Source: Myxococcota bacterium (lineage in GTDB: Bacteria > Myxococcota_A > Bradymonadia > UBA7976 > UBA1532). Taken from it: 64,000 bases of DNA. A model generated the notes under the pieces. It saw only the letters and a list, made by a program, of their open reading frames with translations, ran no database searches and was not told the origin of the DNA. The stretch covers positions 1 to 64,000 of the forward strand of contig CAUJDF010000099.1 of assembly GCA_963169045.1 (NCBI GenBank). Direction: 5' to 3'. The stretch's first letter is position 1. Each line of letters starts with the position of its first letter. The position numbers and the translations under genes are program-made. Positions 26,001-32,973 of this stretch are shown one piece after another.

Positions 26001-26826
26001 GCGCCCGGTCGTCGATCCGCAGGGACCGGCCGCGCCGCGCGCCGGCGCCGGCCGCGTGCACCGCGGGGGCGGCTTCGAGAACACGGCGCCCTACCTGCGG
26101 GCGGCAATGCGCGCGCCGAACGACGGCGGAAATGGCGGGGCGGTGCGTTCCCGAAGCCTCGGATTCCGCATGGCGCGGTCGATTGCGGCGGGCGATGAGT
26201 GCCTGCCGGAAGCTCTCGACAGCGATGGCAACGGAATCGGCGACGCATGCGACCGGGTGCCGGCGGGCGCCATTCTGGTCGATCGCCACGAGGTGACCGT
26301 CGCGCGCTATCGCGAGTGCGTGATGGCCGGTGTGTGTGCGCCGCCGAGCACGAACGGCCAGGATCCGCGCTGCAATTGGGGCGCGGTCGGGCGGGAAGCG
26401 CACCCCACCAACTGCGTCCAGCGTTCTTCGGCGCACACGTTCTGTGTCTGGGCGGGCGGTCGGCTGCCCACCCCCGACGAGTGGGCGGGAGCCGGACGGG
26501 GACCTCACCCGTGGGGCGAGGAAGTGCCGAGTTGCGACCGCGCGATCATCGACGACGGCGGTCCGGGATGCGGCAGTGGCGGTACGCTTCCGGTGTGTTC
26601 GCGAGCCGCCGGCCACGGGCCCGCCGGCGCCTGCGACCTCGCCGGCAACGTCGGCGAATGGACGGCCACCTGCCAGCGGGAGGGATGCGTTGTGAAGGGC
26701 GGCTACTTCACGAGCGCGCCGGACGACGTGCGCCTGCGCATCGAGTCGTCGGCGGGTGTCGTGCCGGCGGACTCGACGAGCGTCGTGCTCGGCTTCCGGT
26801 GCGCCTACGACGTCGCGCCGGAGTAA
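23095..26826 (+). CDS. lipoprotein with MopE repeats, lectin-like domain and two SUMF domains
   Basis: This 1243-residue protein starts with a lipobox signal (GWAGC, Cys18) and an Asp/Ala-rich spacer (to about 122). Seven MopE-type modules (C-x3-DDDCDG-DE) follow to about residue 488. A LamG/lectin-like domain with ILEDFEDG at its start spans about 490-680. Then come two SUMF/FGE-sulfatase-fold domains (about 722-1022 and 1054-1240), with LPTEAEWEYAARAG and NVWEWVWDW in the first and LPTPDEWAGAG and NVGEWTATC in the second. Both lack the paired catalytic cysteines of formylglycine-generating enzyme at the RGGG-type end motif, so a binding role is likelier than catalysis. A DSDGNGIGDAC calcium motif joins the two. 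It follows the kinase operon by 25 bases. Confidence 0.88.
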   Translation: MKRWSAAGLVCALGWAGCVEVGTSDFERRPGRDAAYADAKAPDARPPDATASDGAALDAQAVDGTAPDAAPPDGAALDATPADAAAPDAEAVDGTASDASPPDAAAVDATTPDAAAPDAGPLPAPEVCNDADDDLDGATDEEAFVACYGGPEGTRDVGLCRGGRRECAPDAPCEGEVTPEPEACNTLDDDCDGRADEDFDLVRDAANCGQCGRSCARPDAEGTCVGGECSFVCRPGFADCDDSWGDGCEHPGDDCPPDDCDGADDDGDGAVDEDFAPTGCGEGACRLTATPSRCDDGAFVPCVPGDALAADDTVCDGLDEDCDGRSDEDYAPQDCGQGRCAAAATPSSCAAGVETPCVAGAPLSETCDGADDDCDGATDEGFGTGEACAAGVGACRVEGRIACDGAGEALCDAVPRAPAADDATCDGIDDDCDGRADEDWRPVDCGVGACRAESACLDGAEAPCTPLEPQPERCNARDDDCDGAADEVRSAILEDFEDGLVGDWVRSGGASDQLAVVNAGADGTQRALRLTDGDGNGGVARRRFFDADTPVLRIRFFLRRALGWGTSGSTVRVTDARGRTLFDVGYNLRGPELAYHDAALDGLRPDGFHDIGPINERVYHHFDLRFDWSASTVDLTVDGEMRALGIPLEHRTVGLATIELRDGHDNAVDLDRLELVLDCPPPPRGSLDGLCAVDGTPLAQLPEGTTCCAPEDPTPPCNGCPGGAAVPAGWVCVPPGAFHMGSPEEEHPFRHPSSVETRHLVRHSRPFLVQATEVTQGEWSATAQAAGWPVSNPAFFGPGAPGGCPEAVCERRPVERVSWFDLVAWLNARSAADGLRPCYRMFDCVGGGRVGEGCAAGEAACAGAFRCGRVEPVRACDGYRLPTEAEWEYAARAGTDRPVHGDLPWTPDGANCSAALDPIAWYLCNAGGTPNAVATRASNAWGVSDVLGNVWEWVWDWYADDYGGLGSEERPVVDPQGPAAPRAGAGRVHRGGGFENTAPYLRAAMRAPNDGGNGGAVRSRSLGFRMARSIAAGDECLPEALDSDGNGIGDACDRVPAGAILVDRHEVTVARYRECVMAGVCAPPSTNGQDPRCNWGAVGREAHPTNCVQRSSAHTFCVWAGGRLPTPDEWAGAGRGPHPWGEEVPSCDRAIIDDGGPGCGSGGTLPVCSRAAGHGPAGACDLAGNVGEWTATCQREGCVVKGGYFTSAPDDVRLRIESSAGVVPADSTSVVLGFRCAYDVAPE

Positions 26827-26833
26827 CGCCGCG

Positions 26834-27331
26834 TCATTCGGCCCTCAGCGCCTCGATCACACAGAAGTCGGGGCGGCGCATGGGCCCGCCATCGGCGCCC
26901 ATGGGATACGACGACATGGGATCGGGCGGCGGCGGCCTGCGCACGACGCACTCCACGTGCACGCGCTTCCCGGCGAGCGCGACGAGCTGCTCGCGCATGG
27001 CCGCGTCCTTCGGCTCGACGAGGAGCTCGCCGCCGTCGGACACCACGAGGAACTCCCGCCCCATGTAGGCCTCGATCGACTTCGCCTGTGGGATGGGATC
27101 GTGGCGTAGCGTGCCGCTCTGCGACACGGTGCTGCCCGGCGCCGGCTCCCCGGCCGGCGGCGCGTCGGCGACGGGGACGGGCGCCGCTTGAAGCGCGGCC
27201 GCCGACTCCGCGGCGGGCGCCGCTTCGGCAGCGGCCGCCGGCTCCGCGGGCGCCGCTTCCGGCGCGGCCGGAGCGCCGCCGCACGCGGCCAGCGGCGCGC
27301 ACAGGGCGAGAAGGACGGAACGAAGGCGCAT
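26834..27331 (-). CDS. small lipoprotein of unknown function
   Basis: The 165-residue protein has a lipobox signal (LAAC, Cys17), an Ala/Pro/Glu-rich tether to about residue 75 and a compact C-terminal domain with EAYMGREFLVVSDGGELLV and a CVVRRPPPPDPM stretch. Two cysteines near the end could pair. The family is not recognised. It is convergent with the MopE/SUMF gene (7 bases apart) and divergent from the helicase gene. Confidence 0.7.
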   Translation of the reverse strand: MRLRSVLLALCAPLAACGGAPAAPEAAPAEPAAAAEAAPAAESAAALQAAPVPVADAPPAGEPAPGSTVSQSGTLRHDPIPQAKSIEAYMGREFLVVSDGGELLVEPKDAAMREQLVALAGKRVHVECVVRRPPPPDPMSSYPMGADGGPMRRPDFCVIEALRAE

Positions 27332-27438
27332 GACCCACTCCACACCGAGGTGGGCCGCATCGTAGAGCAATCGAAGCGCGCTGCGAAGGGGCGCCGACCC
27401 CTTGCGGGCCGGGCGCCGGCGCTGCCATCTTGCGCGCC

Positions 27439-29142
27439 ATGTCGACGATCCGTCCGAAGCGCGCCGTCTCGGCGCCCAAGCCCAAGCCCAAGCCCAAGCC
27501 CGGCCCGGGGCCGCGCGCGCCGGCGGGCCGCGCCCACGTCCTCGACGTGCCGTTCGCGATGCGCGCCGTGGCGACCGCCGCCGGCGCCCGCTGGGACGCC
27601 GACCACGGCGCCTGGCTCTGGCGCGGCGACGCGCTCCCGGCGTCGCTCGCCCCGTTCCGTGCCGCGCCGTGTTCGTGGGAGCGCGCCGTCGAGCGCGCGA
27701 TCAACGGCGAGCCGCCCGAAGTGTCGCCGCCGTCGGGCGCCATCGAACCGCGCCCGCACCAGCTCGAAGCCATCCGCGCCATCGCCGAGGCGCGCGCGGC
27801 GAAGCGCGCCGGCTTCCTGCTCGCCGATGACGTCGGCCTCGGCAAGACCATCACCGCCTGGGAGGCCGTGCGCCGCCTGCCCGGCGTCCGCACGGTGCTC
27901 GTCGTGTGCCCGCTGGCGGTCGTCGCCCACTGGCGGCGCACGATCCTCGCCATGGGCGACGCCGGCCGGGAGGTCGTGATCCTCAACTACGACCGCCTCG
28001 GCAAGCTCTTCGAGGTGAGCGCCGAGGCCCGCAAGAAGGTCAAGTCCAAGAAGGGCCTCGCGCGCGCCGGCACCGCCCCGGCGTACGACGTCGTGATCTG
28101 GGACGAGAGCCATCGCTGCAAGAATCCGGCGGCGGCCCGGTCCAAGTTCGCCGTGAAGCTCAACGCGCGCGCTGGGTTCGTGCTCTGGCTGTCGGCCACC
28201 GCCGGTCAGAACCCGCTCGAGCTCTCGTACCTGGCGCCGCTCCTCGCGAGCGCCACGGGCAGCCGCGCCGCCGATCTGCGCGACTTCGAGCAATGGTGCG
28301 TCGACCAGGGGCTCGGCGTGACCCGCGGGACGTTCGGGCGCTGGGACTGGCGCGGCGATCCGGCCGACTGCGAGCGGGTGCGCGCGCTGTTGTTCGACGG
28401 TCGGCCGCCGGTCGGCATCCGGCGGCGCCCCGAGGACGTGGCCGGCTGGCCCGAGATCAACCGCATCCTGACGCCGATGGAGCTGGACGCCGGCGCCCGC
28501 GCGCTCTACGCGCAGGCCTGGACGGCGTTCCGCGCCGAGCTCGACCTCGCGCCGCAGGGTCGCGACCCGCGCTCGGCGCTCGCCGCCATGCTCCGCTTGC
28601 GCCAGAAGAGCTCGCTCATCCGCGCCTCGGGCACGGTCGAGCTCGCCCGCGAGCTGCTCGACAACGGACACCAGGTGGCCATCTCAGTGGCCTTCCGCGA
28701 GACGCTCGATGCCATCCGCGACGGACTCGCCACAGACGGCGTCGCCTGCGTCGAGATCCACGGCGCCGTCCCCGCGGACGACCGTGAAAGGGCGCGCCTG
28801 CGCTTCCAGGGCGGCGACGTCCCGGTCGTGCTCTTCACCGTCGAGGAAGGCATCTCCCTCCATCAGGGCGAACACAACGACGTCCCGCGCTCCGAGGTCA
28901 TCCACGATCTGCGCTGGTCGGCCATTCAGATGGCGCAGATCGAGGGCCGATGCCATCGCGACGGCCGCTTCGCGCAGGTGTACTGGACGTACGCCGACGG
29001 CACGATCGAGGAACAGATCGCGGGCATCGTGTGTCGCCGCATCCAGTCGATGAAGGGCATGGTCGGCGACGACGTGGAGACGCTGCGGGCGATCGAGCGG
29101 CTGCTCGCCGACGCCGTCAGCCCCGCAGCGCGGCCGGAATGA
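27439..29142 (+). CDS. DUF5710 domain plus SNF2-type helicase
   Basis: The 567-residue protein begins with a Lys-Pro repeat (13-21). A DUF5710-like module follows at about 33-75 (VPFAMRAVATAAGARWDADHG), a type otherwise known from plasmid primases and topoisomerases. The SNF2 ATPase has Walker A DDVGLGKT (130-137), box II DESH (222-225) and box III LSAT. The C-terminal helicase lobe ends with a QMAQIEGRCHRDG motif VI-like stretch and YADGTIEEQI. There is no nuclease, methylase or Zn-SWIM domain. ATG at 27439 is preferred over a TTG nine bases upstream. The 3' end overlaps the convergent DUF1501 gene by 26 bases. A phage or plasmid origin is possible; its role is not evident from neighbours. 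Confidence 0.87.
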   Translation: MSTIRPKRAVSAPKPKPKPKPGPGPRAPAGRAHVLDVPFAMRAVATAAGARWDADHGAWLWRGDALPASLAPFRAAPCSWERAVERAINGEPPEVSPPSGAIEPRPHQLEAIRAIAEARAAKRAGFLLADDVGLGKTITAWEAVRRLPGVRTVLVVCPLAVVAHWRRTILAMGDAGREVVILNYDRLGKLFEVSAEARKKVKSKKGLARAGTAPAYDVVIWDESHRCKNPAAARSKFAVKLNARAGFVLWLSATAGQNPLELSYLAPLLASATGSRAADLRDFEQWCVDQGLGVTRGTFGRWDWRGDPADCERVRALLFDGRPPVGIRRRPEDVAGWPEINRILTPMELDAGARALYAQAWTAFRAELDLAPQGRDPRSALAAMLRLRQKSSLIRASGTVELARELLDNGHQVAISVAFRETLDAIRDGLATDGVACVEIHGAVPADDRERARLRFQGGDVPVVLFTVEEGISLHQGEHNDVPRSEVIHDLRWSAIQMAQIEGRCHRDGRFAQVYWTYADGTIEEQIAGIVCRRIQSMKGMVGDDVETLRAIERLLADAVSPAARPE

Positions 29143-30424
29143 CCCGGCCGCCGGTGATGGCGGCGTCGATCGTGGCCTCGTCGAGGCCGATGGCAGCGCA
29201 GATCGTGCGACCGACCGACGCGGGCATGTCTTCGAGCGCGATGCCGCCGCGGTCGACGGCGCGGCCCGTCCGCGGATCGATGGGACGCGCCGCCCAGTCG
29301 CCGCCTTCGCGCGCAAGCGCCCCGATGACGCCGGCCTTGACGCGCGGGCCGAAGAGCATCGTCGTGTGGGCGCGCCCGTTGTGGTCGCGGCCCGTGTCCC
29401 CGTCGGTGCCCAGCGTGCGGCCGAACACGTTCCACTGGGCGACGGTGACACGCTCGGTCAGGTCGTAGCGGACGAGCTCCTCCCAGAGCAGGCGGAGGGC
29501 GGCGATGCCTTCGAGGGTCTCTTCCGTCTCGCGCACGAGGCCGTTGTCTGCGTGGTTGTCACCGCCGAAGGGCAGGGTGAGCACCACCGCGGGGGCCACG
29601 CGCAGGCTCAGGAGCGCTGCCGCGGCGCGCACCTGGTCGGCCGCCGAGTCGGGCGCGTCGGGATCGGCGGGGATGCCCTCGAGCAGCCCGCCCAGGTTCT
29701 GCCCCAGCTGCCGCGCCTGCGCCCGGCTGCGCGCGTACTGGTCGAGGAAGTCGCGCTGCGCGCGCGTGCCATTGGCCTTCAGGTCGGCGTAGAGCGCGTC
29801 GAGCGTCCGGTCGCGCACCGGCGTCAGGTCCTGCAGGGCGCCCTCGCGCCCGACGAAAAGGTCTTTGAGATCCGTAGGTTTCGCCCGCGGCAGCACGCGC
29901 CCCTGGAAGGTCATGCCCACCCGCGCCAGGTTCACCGGCTCCCGCTGGATCGTGCCCAGCGCCTCGGCGGTGCGCGCCGCGATCGACGAGACGAGCATGT
30001 CCTCGCCGTTGCCGCCGGGCCCCTTGGCGGCGCCGTTGAGCCGCATCACCTTCGCGTGCTCCGGGTGCGCGTTCACCGAGGTCGGGTGCAGGATGAACGC
30101 CATGCGGTCGCGCAGCGCGCGGGGCAGGGCGGCCCACGGCGCGGCGGCGCTGGCACGGACGTCGCCGAGCATGACGTCGGTGTGTCGCAGCCGGTCGTCC
30201 GGGTGACGCGGCAGGCCCGCGGGGCTGCCCGGGGCGTGGGCGTTGAAGGGGTCGCCCGCCTGCGAGGTGCACAGGATGAACGACTGCGGCGCCGCGGCGC
30301 CCTGCGCGAGCGCGCGGCGCGGGTCGGCCAGCACCGCGACGGGGACGCCGGTGGCGATGCTGCGAAGACACAGGGCGGCCAGGCCGCCGCCCGCGACGGT
30401 GAGCCAACGTCGTCGATCGATCAC
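29117..30424 (-). CDS. DUF1501-type exported protein
   Basis: The 435-residue product starts at GTG with MIDRRRWLTVAGGGLAAL, a Tat-like twin-arginine signal. The body has the features of the DUF1501/DUF1552 group: LPFGGDNHADNG, GRTLGTDGDTGRDHNG and FGPRVKAGV. Such proteins are usually encoded beside a cytochrome-like DUF1592/DUF1585 partner, as here, and their substrate is not known. The GTG overlaps the partner stop by 4 bases, so the two are translationally coupled. Confidence 0.82.
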   Translation of the reverse strand: MIDRRRWLTVAGGGLAALCLRSIATGVPVAVLADPRRALAQGAAAPQSFILCTSQAGDPFNAHAPGSPAGLPRHPDDRLRHTDVMLGDVRASAAAPWAALPRALRDRMAFILHPTSVNAHPEHAKVMRLNGAAKGPGGNGEDMLVSSIAARTAEALGTIQREPVNLARVGMTFQGRVLPRAKPTDLKDLFVGREGALQDLTPVRDRTLDALYADLKANGTRAQRDFLDQYARSRAQARQLGQNLGGLLEGIPADPDAPDSAADQVRAAAALLSLRVAPAVVLTLPFGGDNHADNGLVRETEETLEGIAALRLLWEELVRYDLTERVTVAQWNVFGRTLGTDGDTGRDHNGRAHTTMLFGPRVKAGVIGALAREGGDWAARPIDPRTGRAVDRGGIALEDMPASVGRTICAAIGLDEATIDAAITGGRVIPAALRG

Positions 30425-32766
30425 AGGCCGACCCCCATCACATCGGGCGAGAGGCAAGCCACCATGGCCGTGGATCGCAGCGCCACCCCCGCGTTGCCGC
30501 CCGGCGCCGCCGCCGCCTCGTCGAAGTGTGTCCGCAGCGCGGCCATCGCGCCGTCGTGGCGCGGATGTCCGGCGTGCAGGCCCATCAGGCGCTCCACGAG
30601 CGTGGCGAGCGCCCCCGGCACGTCGTCGGTGCGCAGGATGCGCCCGGACTCCCCGTTGCCCACGAGCTTGTTGGCGATGCGCAGGCAGAGCTGCTCGCCG
30701 GCGGCGAACGAGAACGTGTTGGGCGCCGACGTGAGCACCGGCGCCGCCTCGCCCCGGCTGAACTCGTCCTTCGGGATGAGGCCGAGCACGCCGCCGATGC
30801 CGTCGCACAGCGTGTCGTCGCCGAGGCGCGCCTCGAGCAGCGGGCAGAGGTGGTTCGCCCGGGTGATGCTGATCGCCGACGCCGACGGCGTCGCGTCGAG
30901 GCCCGTGACGAGCGGAGACGTGAACAGGTCGACGACGAGCGCGCGCAGGTCGTGTCCGCCGGCGGCGAAGGCGTCGGCGAGCGCCTGGAAGCGGGGATCG
31001 CCCTCGTCGCACGCCTGGGAGTTGGCCCAGAAGCACAGCCGCTGCACCCACGCCGTCTTGAACAGCGGGTGCGCGGCGAGCGCCCGCCCGAGCGCGATCG
31101 GCGTGTTGACGACCTCGTCGTGCCGGTAGCCACGGAAGGCGAAGCGGCCGTCGAGGTCCGTGCCGTTCTCGGTGCGCTGATAGAACGGCGAGAACTGGTC
31201 CCAGAACGCGACGCGCATGGGATCCATCAGGGTATGGCACACGTGGCACGGCGTGCCGGGCGCGGCGTGCTCGGTGTCGATGGTGCGCCCGCCGAAGGAC
31301 TGTGTCGCGTCCGCGGCGGAGAACGTCGCGCCGAGGGCCACGAGGAGTGACTGGTTGACGGTGACCCGGTAGTGGTTGTCGGGGTTCGTCGGATAGTTGC
31401 CGAGGAAGGCCGGCGTGCTGAAGAAGCCGGCGCGCCGGATGCGCAGCGGGAGCTCGTCGGCGTCGCGCAGCGCCGGCAGGTCGTAGAAGCGGACCGCCGG
31501 GCGTTCCTGGCTGGCGTTGGCGATGCGCACGGTGCGCCAGTCGGAGAAGTCACGGTCGCGCAGCAGCGGGTTCTCGTAGCGGAAGTCCTGCTGACCGCCG
31601 CGGCAGCGGACGAGGCCGAGCAGGAAGTCGAGCAGCCGGTCCGCGTCGAGGTTCGGATTCTGGATGTCGCACTCGTCGGGGATCTGCGGCGCCACCCACG
31701 TGCGCTCGGCGACCATCCACTCGATCGTGACCGGGCGGGGCGCGCCCGGCGGCGCGCTGCGCGTGAGCGCATGCTGGGCGCGGCGGGCCTGCGCGTCCTG
31801 GTCGGCGTAGGCGAGGACCATCGCCAGGGCGGTGGTCATCTCCCAGTCCCGGGTGGTCGCGATCTCGGTGAAGGGGCGGCCGGCGCGGACGATGCGGAGC
31901 GCCGTGCGCGCGAAGGACTCGGCGACGTTGGCTTCGAGCAGGCGGATGCGCGCGCGGAAGCCGCGCGGCTTGTCGAGCTGCTCCTCGAGGGCGCCGACGA
32001 GGTCCTGCTGCAGCGCGGTGCTCAGGAACCCCTGCAGCTTCGCCTCGAACGCCGGCGTCCGCGTCCAGCCGTCGACGAGCGCGCGCAGGTTTGCAGGGTC
32101 GGCCGAGACACGGGCGCGCTCGTCGGCGGTCGGCGCCTCGCCCGTGAGGATCGTCTTGATCTTCGCGAGCGCCCCGTCGGCGGAGACGGCGTCCGCCGGC
32201 GGCGGCTCGGGCGGCTCCACGGCGATCGACCGGACGTAGGACTCGAGGCAGGCCACGTCGGCGGCGGGCAGTCCGTTCGTGCCCGGCGGCATGAGCGACA
32301 GCGCGCAGCCCGCGCCGGCGAGCGCCCCGTGACGCGCCGGATCGATCACCGCCAAGAGCAGGGACCGCTCCGGGTCGCGCGGATCGACGAGGCGCAGCGA
32401 CGGACAGCTCGTCGACGGCACGTCGGCCAGCCGCGCCTCGAGGCCTTCGGGACGCAGGTCGAGCCCCGCCTCGCGCAGCCGCTCGCCGTGGCATGCCTGG
32501 CAGCTCGCCAGGGCCGCGGCCGGCTCGCAGCCCATCGGCCCGGCGTCGCGCGCGGGTCGCGAGCCGTCGGCCGAGGGGGCGGCGCCGTCGGGAAGGGCGG
32601 CGGCGTCCCCCCGCGGCGGAGGCGCTCCGTCGCCCGCCGGTGTGGCGGCGTCGGCGGCCGCCGGCCATGCGTCCCCGCCCGCGGGCGGCGACGCGCCGGA
32701 CGGCGAGTCTTCGGAGCAGGCGGCCAGCCCCGCGACGAGCGCGAGGGCGAGCCAGGGACGGGTCAT
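30421..32766 (-). CDS. planctomycete-cytochrome-like lipoprotein (DUF1592/DUF1588/DUF1585 type)
   Basis: The 781-residue protein has a lipobox signal (LAAC, Cys17) and an Asp/Ala/Pro-rich tether. A first CxxCH site (CQACH) lies in a cytochrome c-like N-terminal part with LMPPGTNGL. A long helical middle section follows, then a second CxxCH (CHVCH) with TLMDPMRVAFWDQFSPF, as in DUF1588. ATGs at 32784 and 32766 are both possible starts; the second gives a tighter signal peptide. Haem binding is inferred from the two CxxCH motifs. It forms a two-gene unit with the DUF1501 protein, probably exported and acting together outside the inner membrane. Confidence 0.82.
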   Translation of the reverse strand: MTRPWLALALVAGLAACSEDSPSGASPPAGGDAWPAAADAATPAGDGAPPPRGDAAALPDGAAPSADGSRPARDAGPMGCEPAAALASCQACHGERLREAGLDLRPEGLEARLADVPSTSCPSLRLVDPRDPERSLLLAVIDPARHGALAGAGCALSLMPPGTNGLPAADVACLESYVRSIAVEPPEPPPADAVSADGALAKIKTILTGEAPTADERARVSADPANLRALVDGWTRTPAFEAKLQGFLSTALQQDLVGALEEQLDKPRGFRARIRLLEANVAESFARTALRIVRAGRPFTEIATTRDWEMTTALAMVLAYADQDAQARRAQHALTRSAPPGAPRPVTIEWMVAERTWVAPQIPDECDIQNPNLDADRLLDFLLGLVRCRGGQQDFRYENPLLRDRDFSDWRTVRIANASQERPAVRFYDLPALRDADELPLRIRRAGFFSTPAFLGNYPTNPDNHYRVTVNQSLLVALGATFSAADATQSFGGRTIDTEHAAPGTPCHVCHTLMDPMRVAFWDQFSPFYQRTENGTDLDGRFAFRGYRHDEVVNTPIALGRALAAHPLFKTAWVQRLCFWANSQACDEGDPRFQALADAFAAGGHDLRALVVDLFTSPLVTGLDATPSASAISITRANHLCPLLEARLGDDTLCDGIGGVLGLIPKDEFSRGEAAPVLTSAPNTFSFAAGEQLCLRIANKLVGNGESGRILRTDDVPGALATLVERLMGLHAGHPRHDGAMAALRTHFDEAAAAPGGNAGVALRSTAMVACLSPDVMGVGL

Positions 32767-32935
32767 GGTGGACGCCGTACGCATGTCCGTCATTCGGCCA
32801 GGGCCGCAGCGAGTTGTCGACCAGATCGAGCACATCCCGTCGCGCGCCGAGCGCCGCAACGCCGCCTGTCACGGGATGGGATCGCGAAGCCTCACCGCGA
32901 CCGCCGCCCGGTCGTCTCGCGCTGGTCTTGTTGCG

Positions 32936-32945
32936 ACACCGGTGT
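32936..32945. promoter_or_regulatory. palindrome ACACCGGTGT upstream of the nine-gene operon
   Basis: A perfect 10-bp palindrome lies 28 bases before the GTG start of the first gene of the Hsp70/tubulin operon, in the 207-base divergent region. TTGCGA overlaps its left side, but I could not find a -10 at the right distance. It may be an operator; the role is inferred only from symmetry and place. Confidence 0.3.
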
Positions 32946-32973
32946 TAGCCTCCGCCTCCGGCGGTCGGGGACG

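Noticed and set aside
23095-26826. Formylglycine-generating enzyme for the sulfatase-like protein at 60580
   Set aside because: The SUMF domains lack the catalytic cysteine pair, and the sulfatase-fold protein lacks CxPxR, so there is no enzyme-substrate match.
27386-27403. Hairpin AAGGGG-CGCCGA-CCCCTT upstream of the helicase gene
   Set aside because: A 6-bp stem in G+C-rich DNA without a T run is expected by chance, and its position in a divergent promoter region does not suit a terminator.
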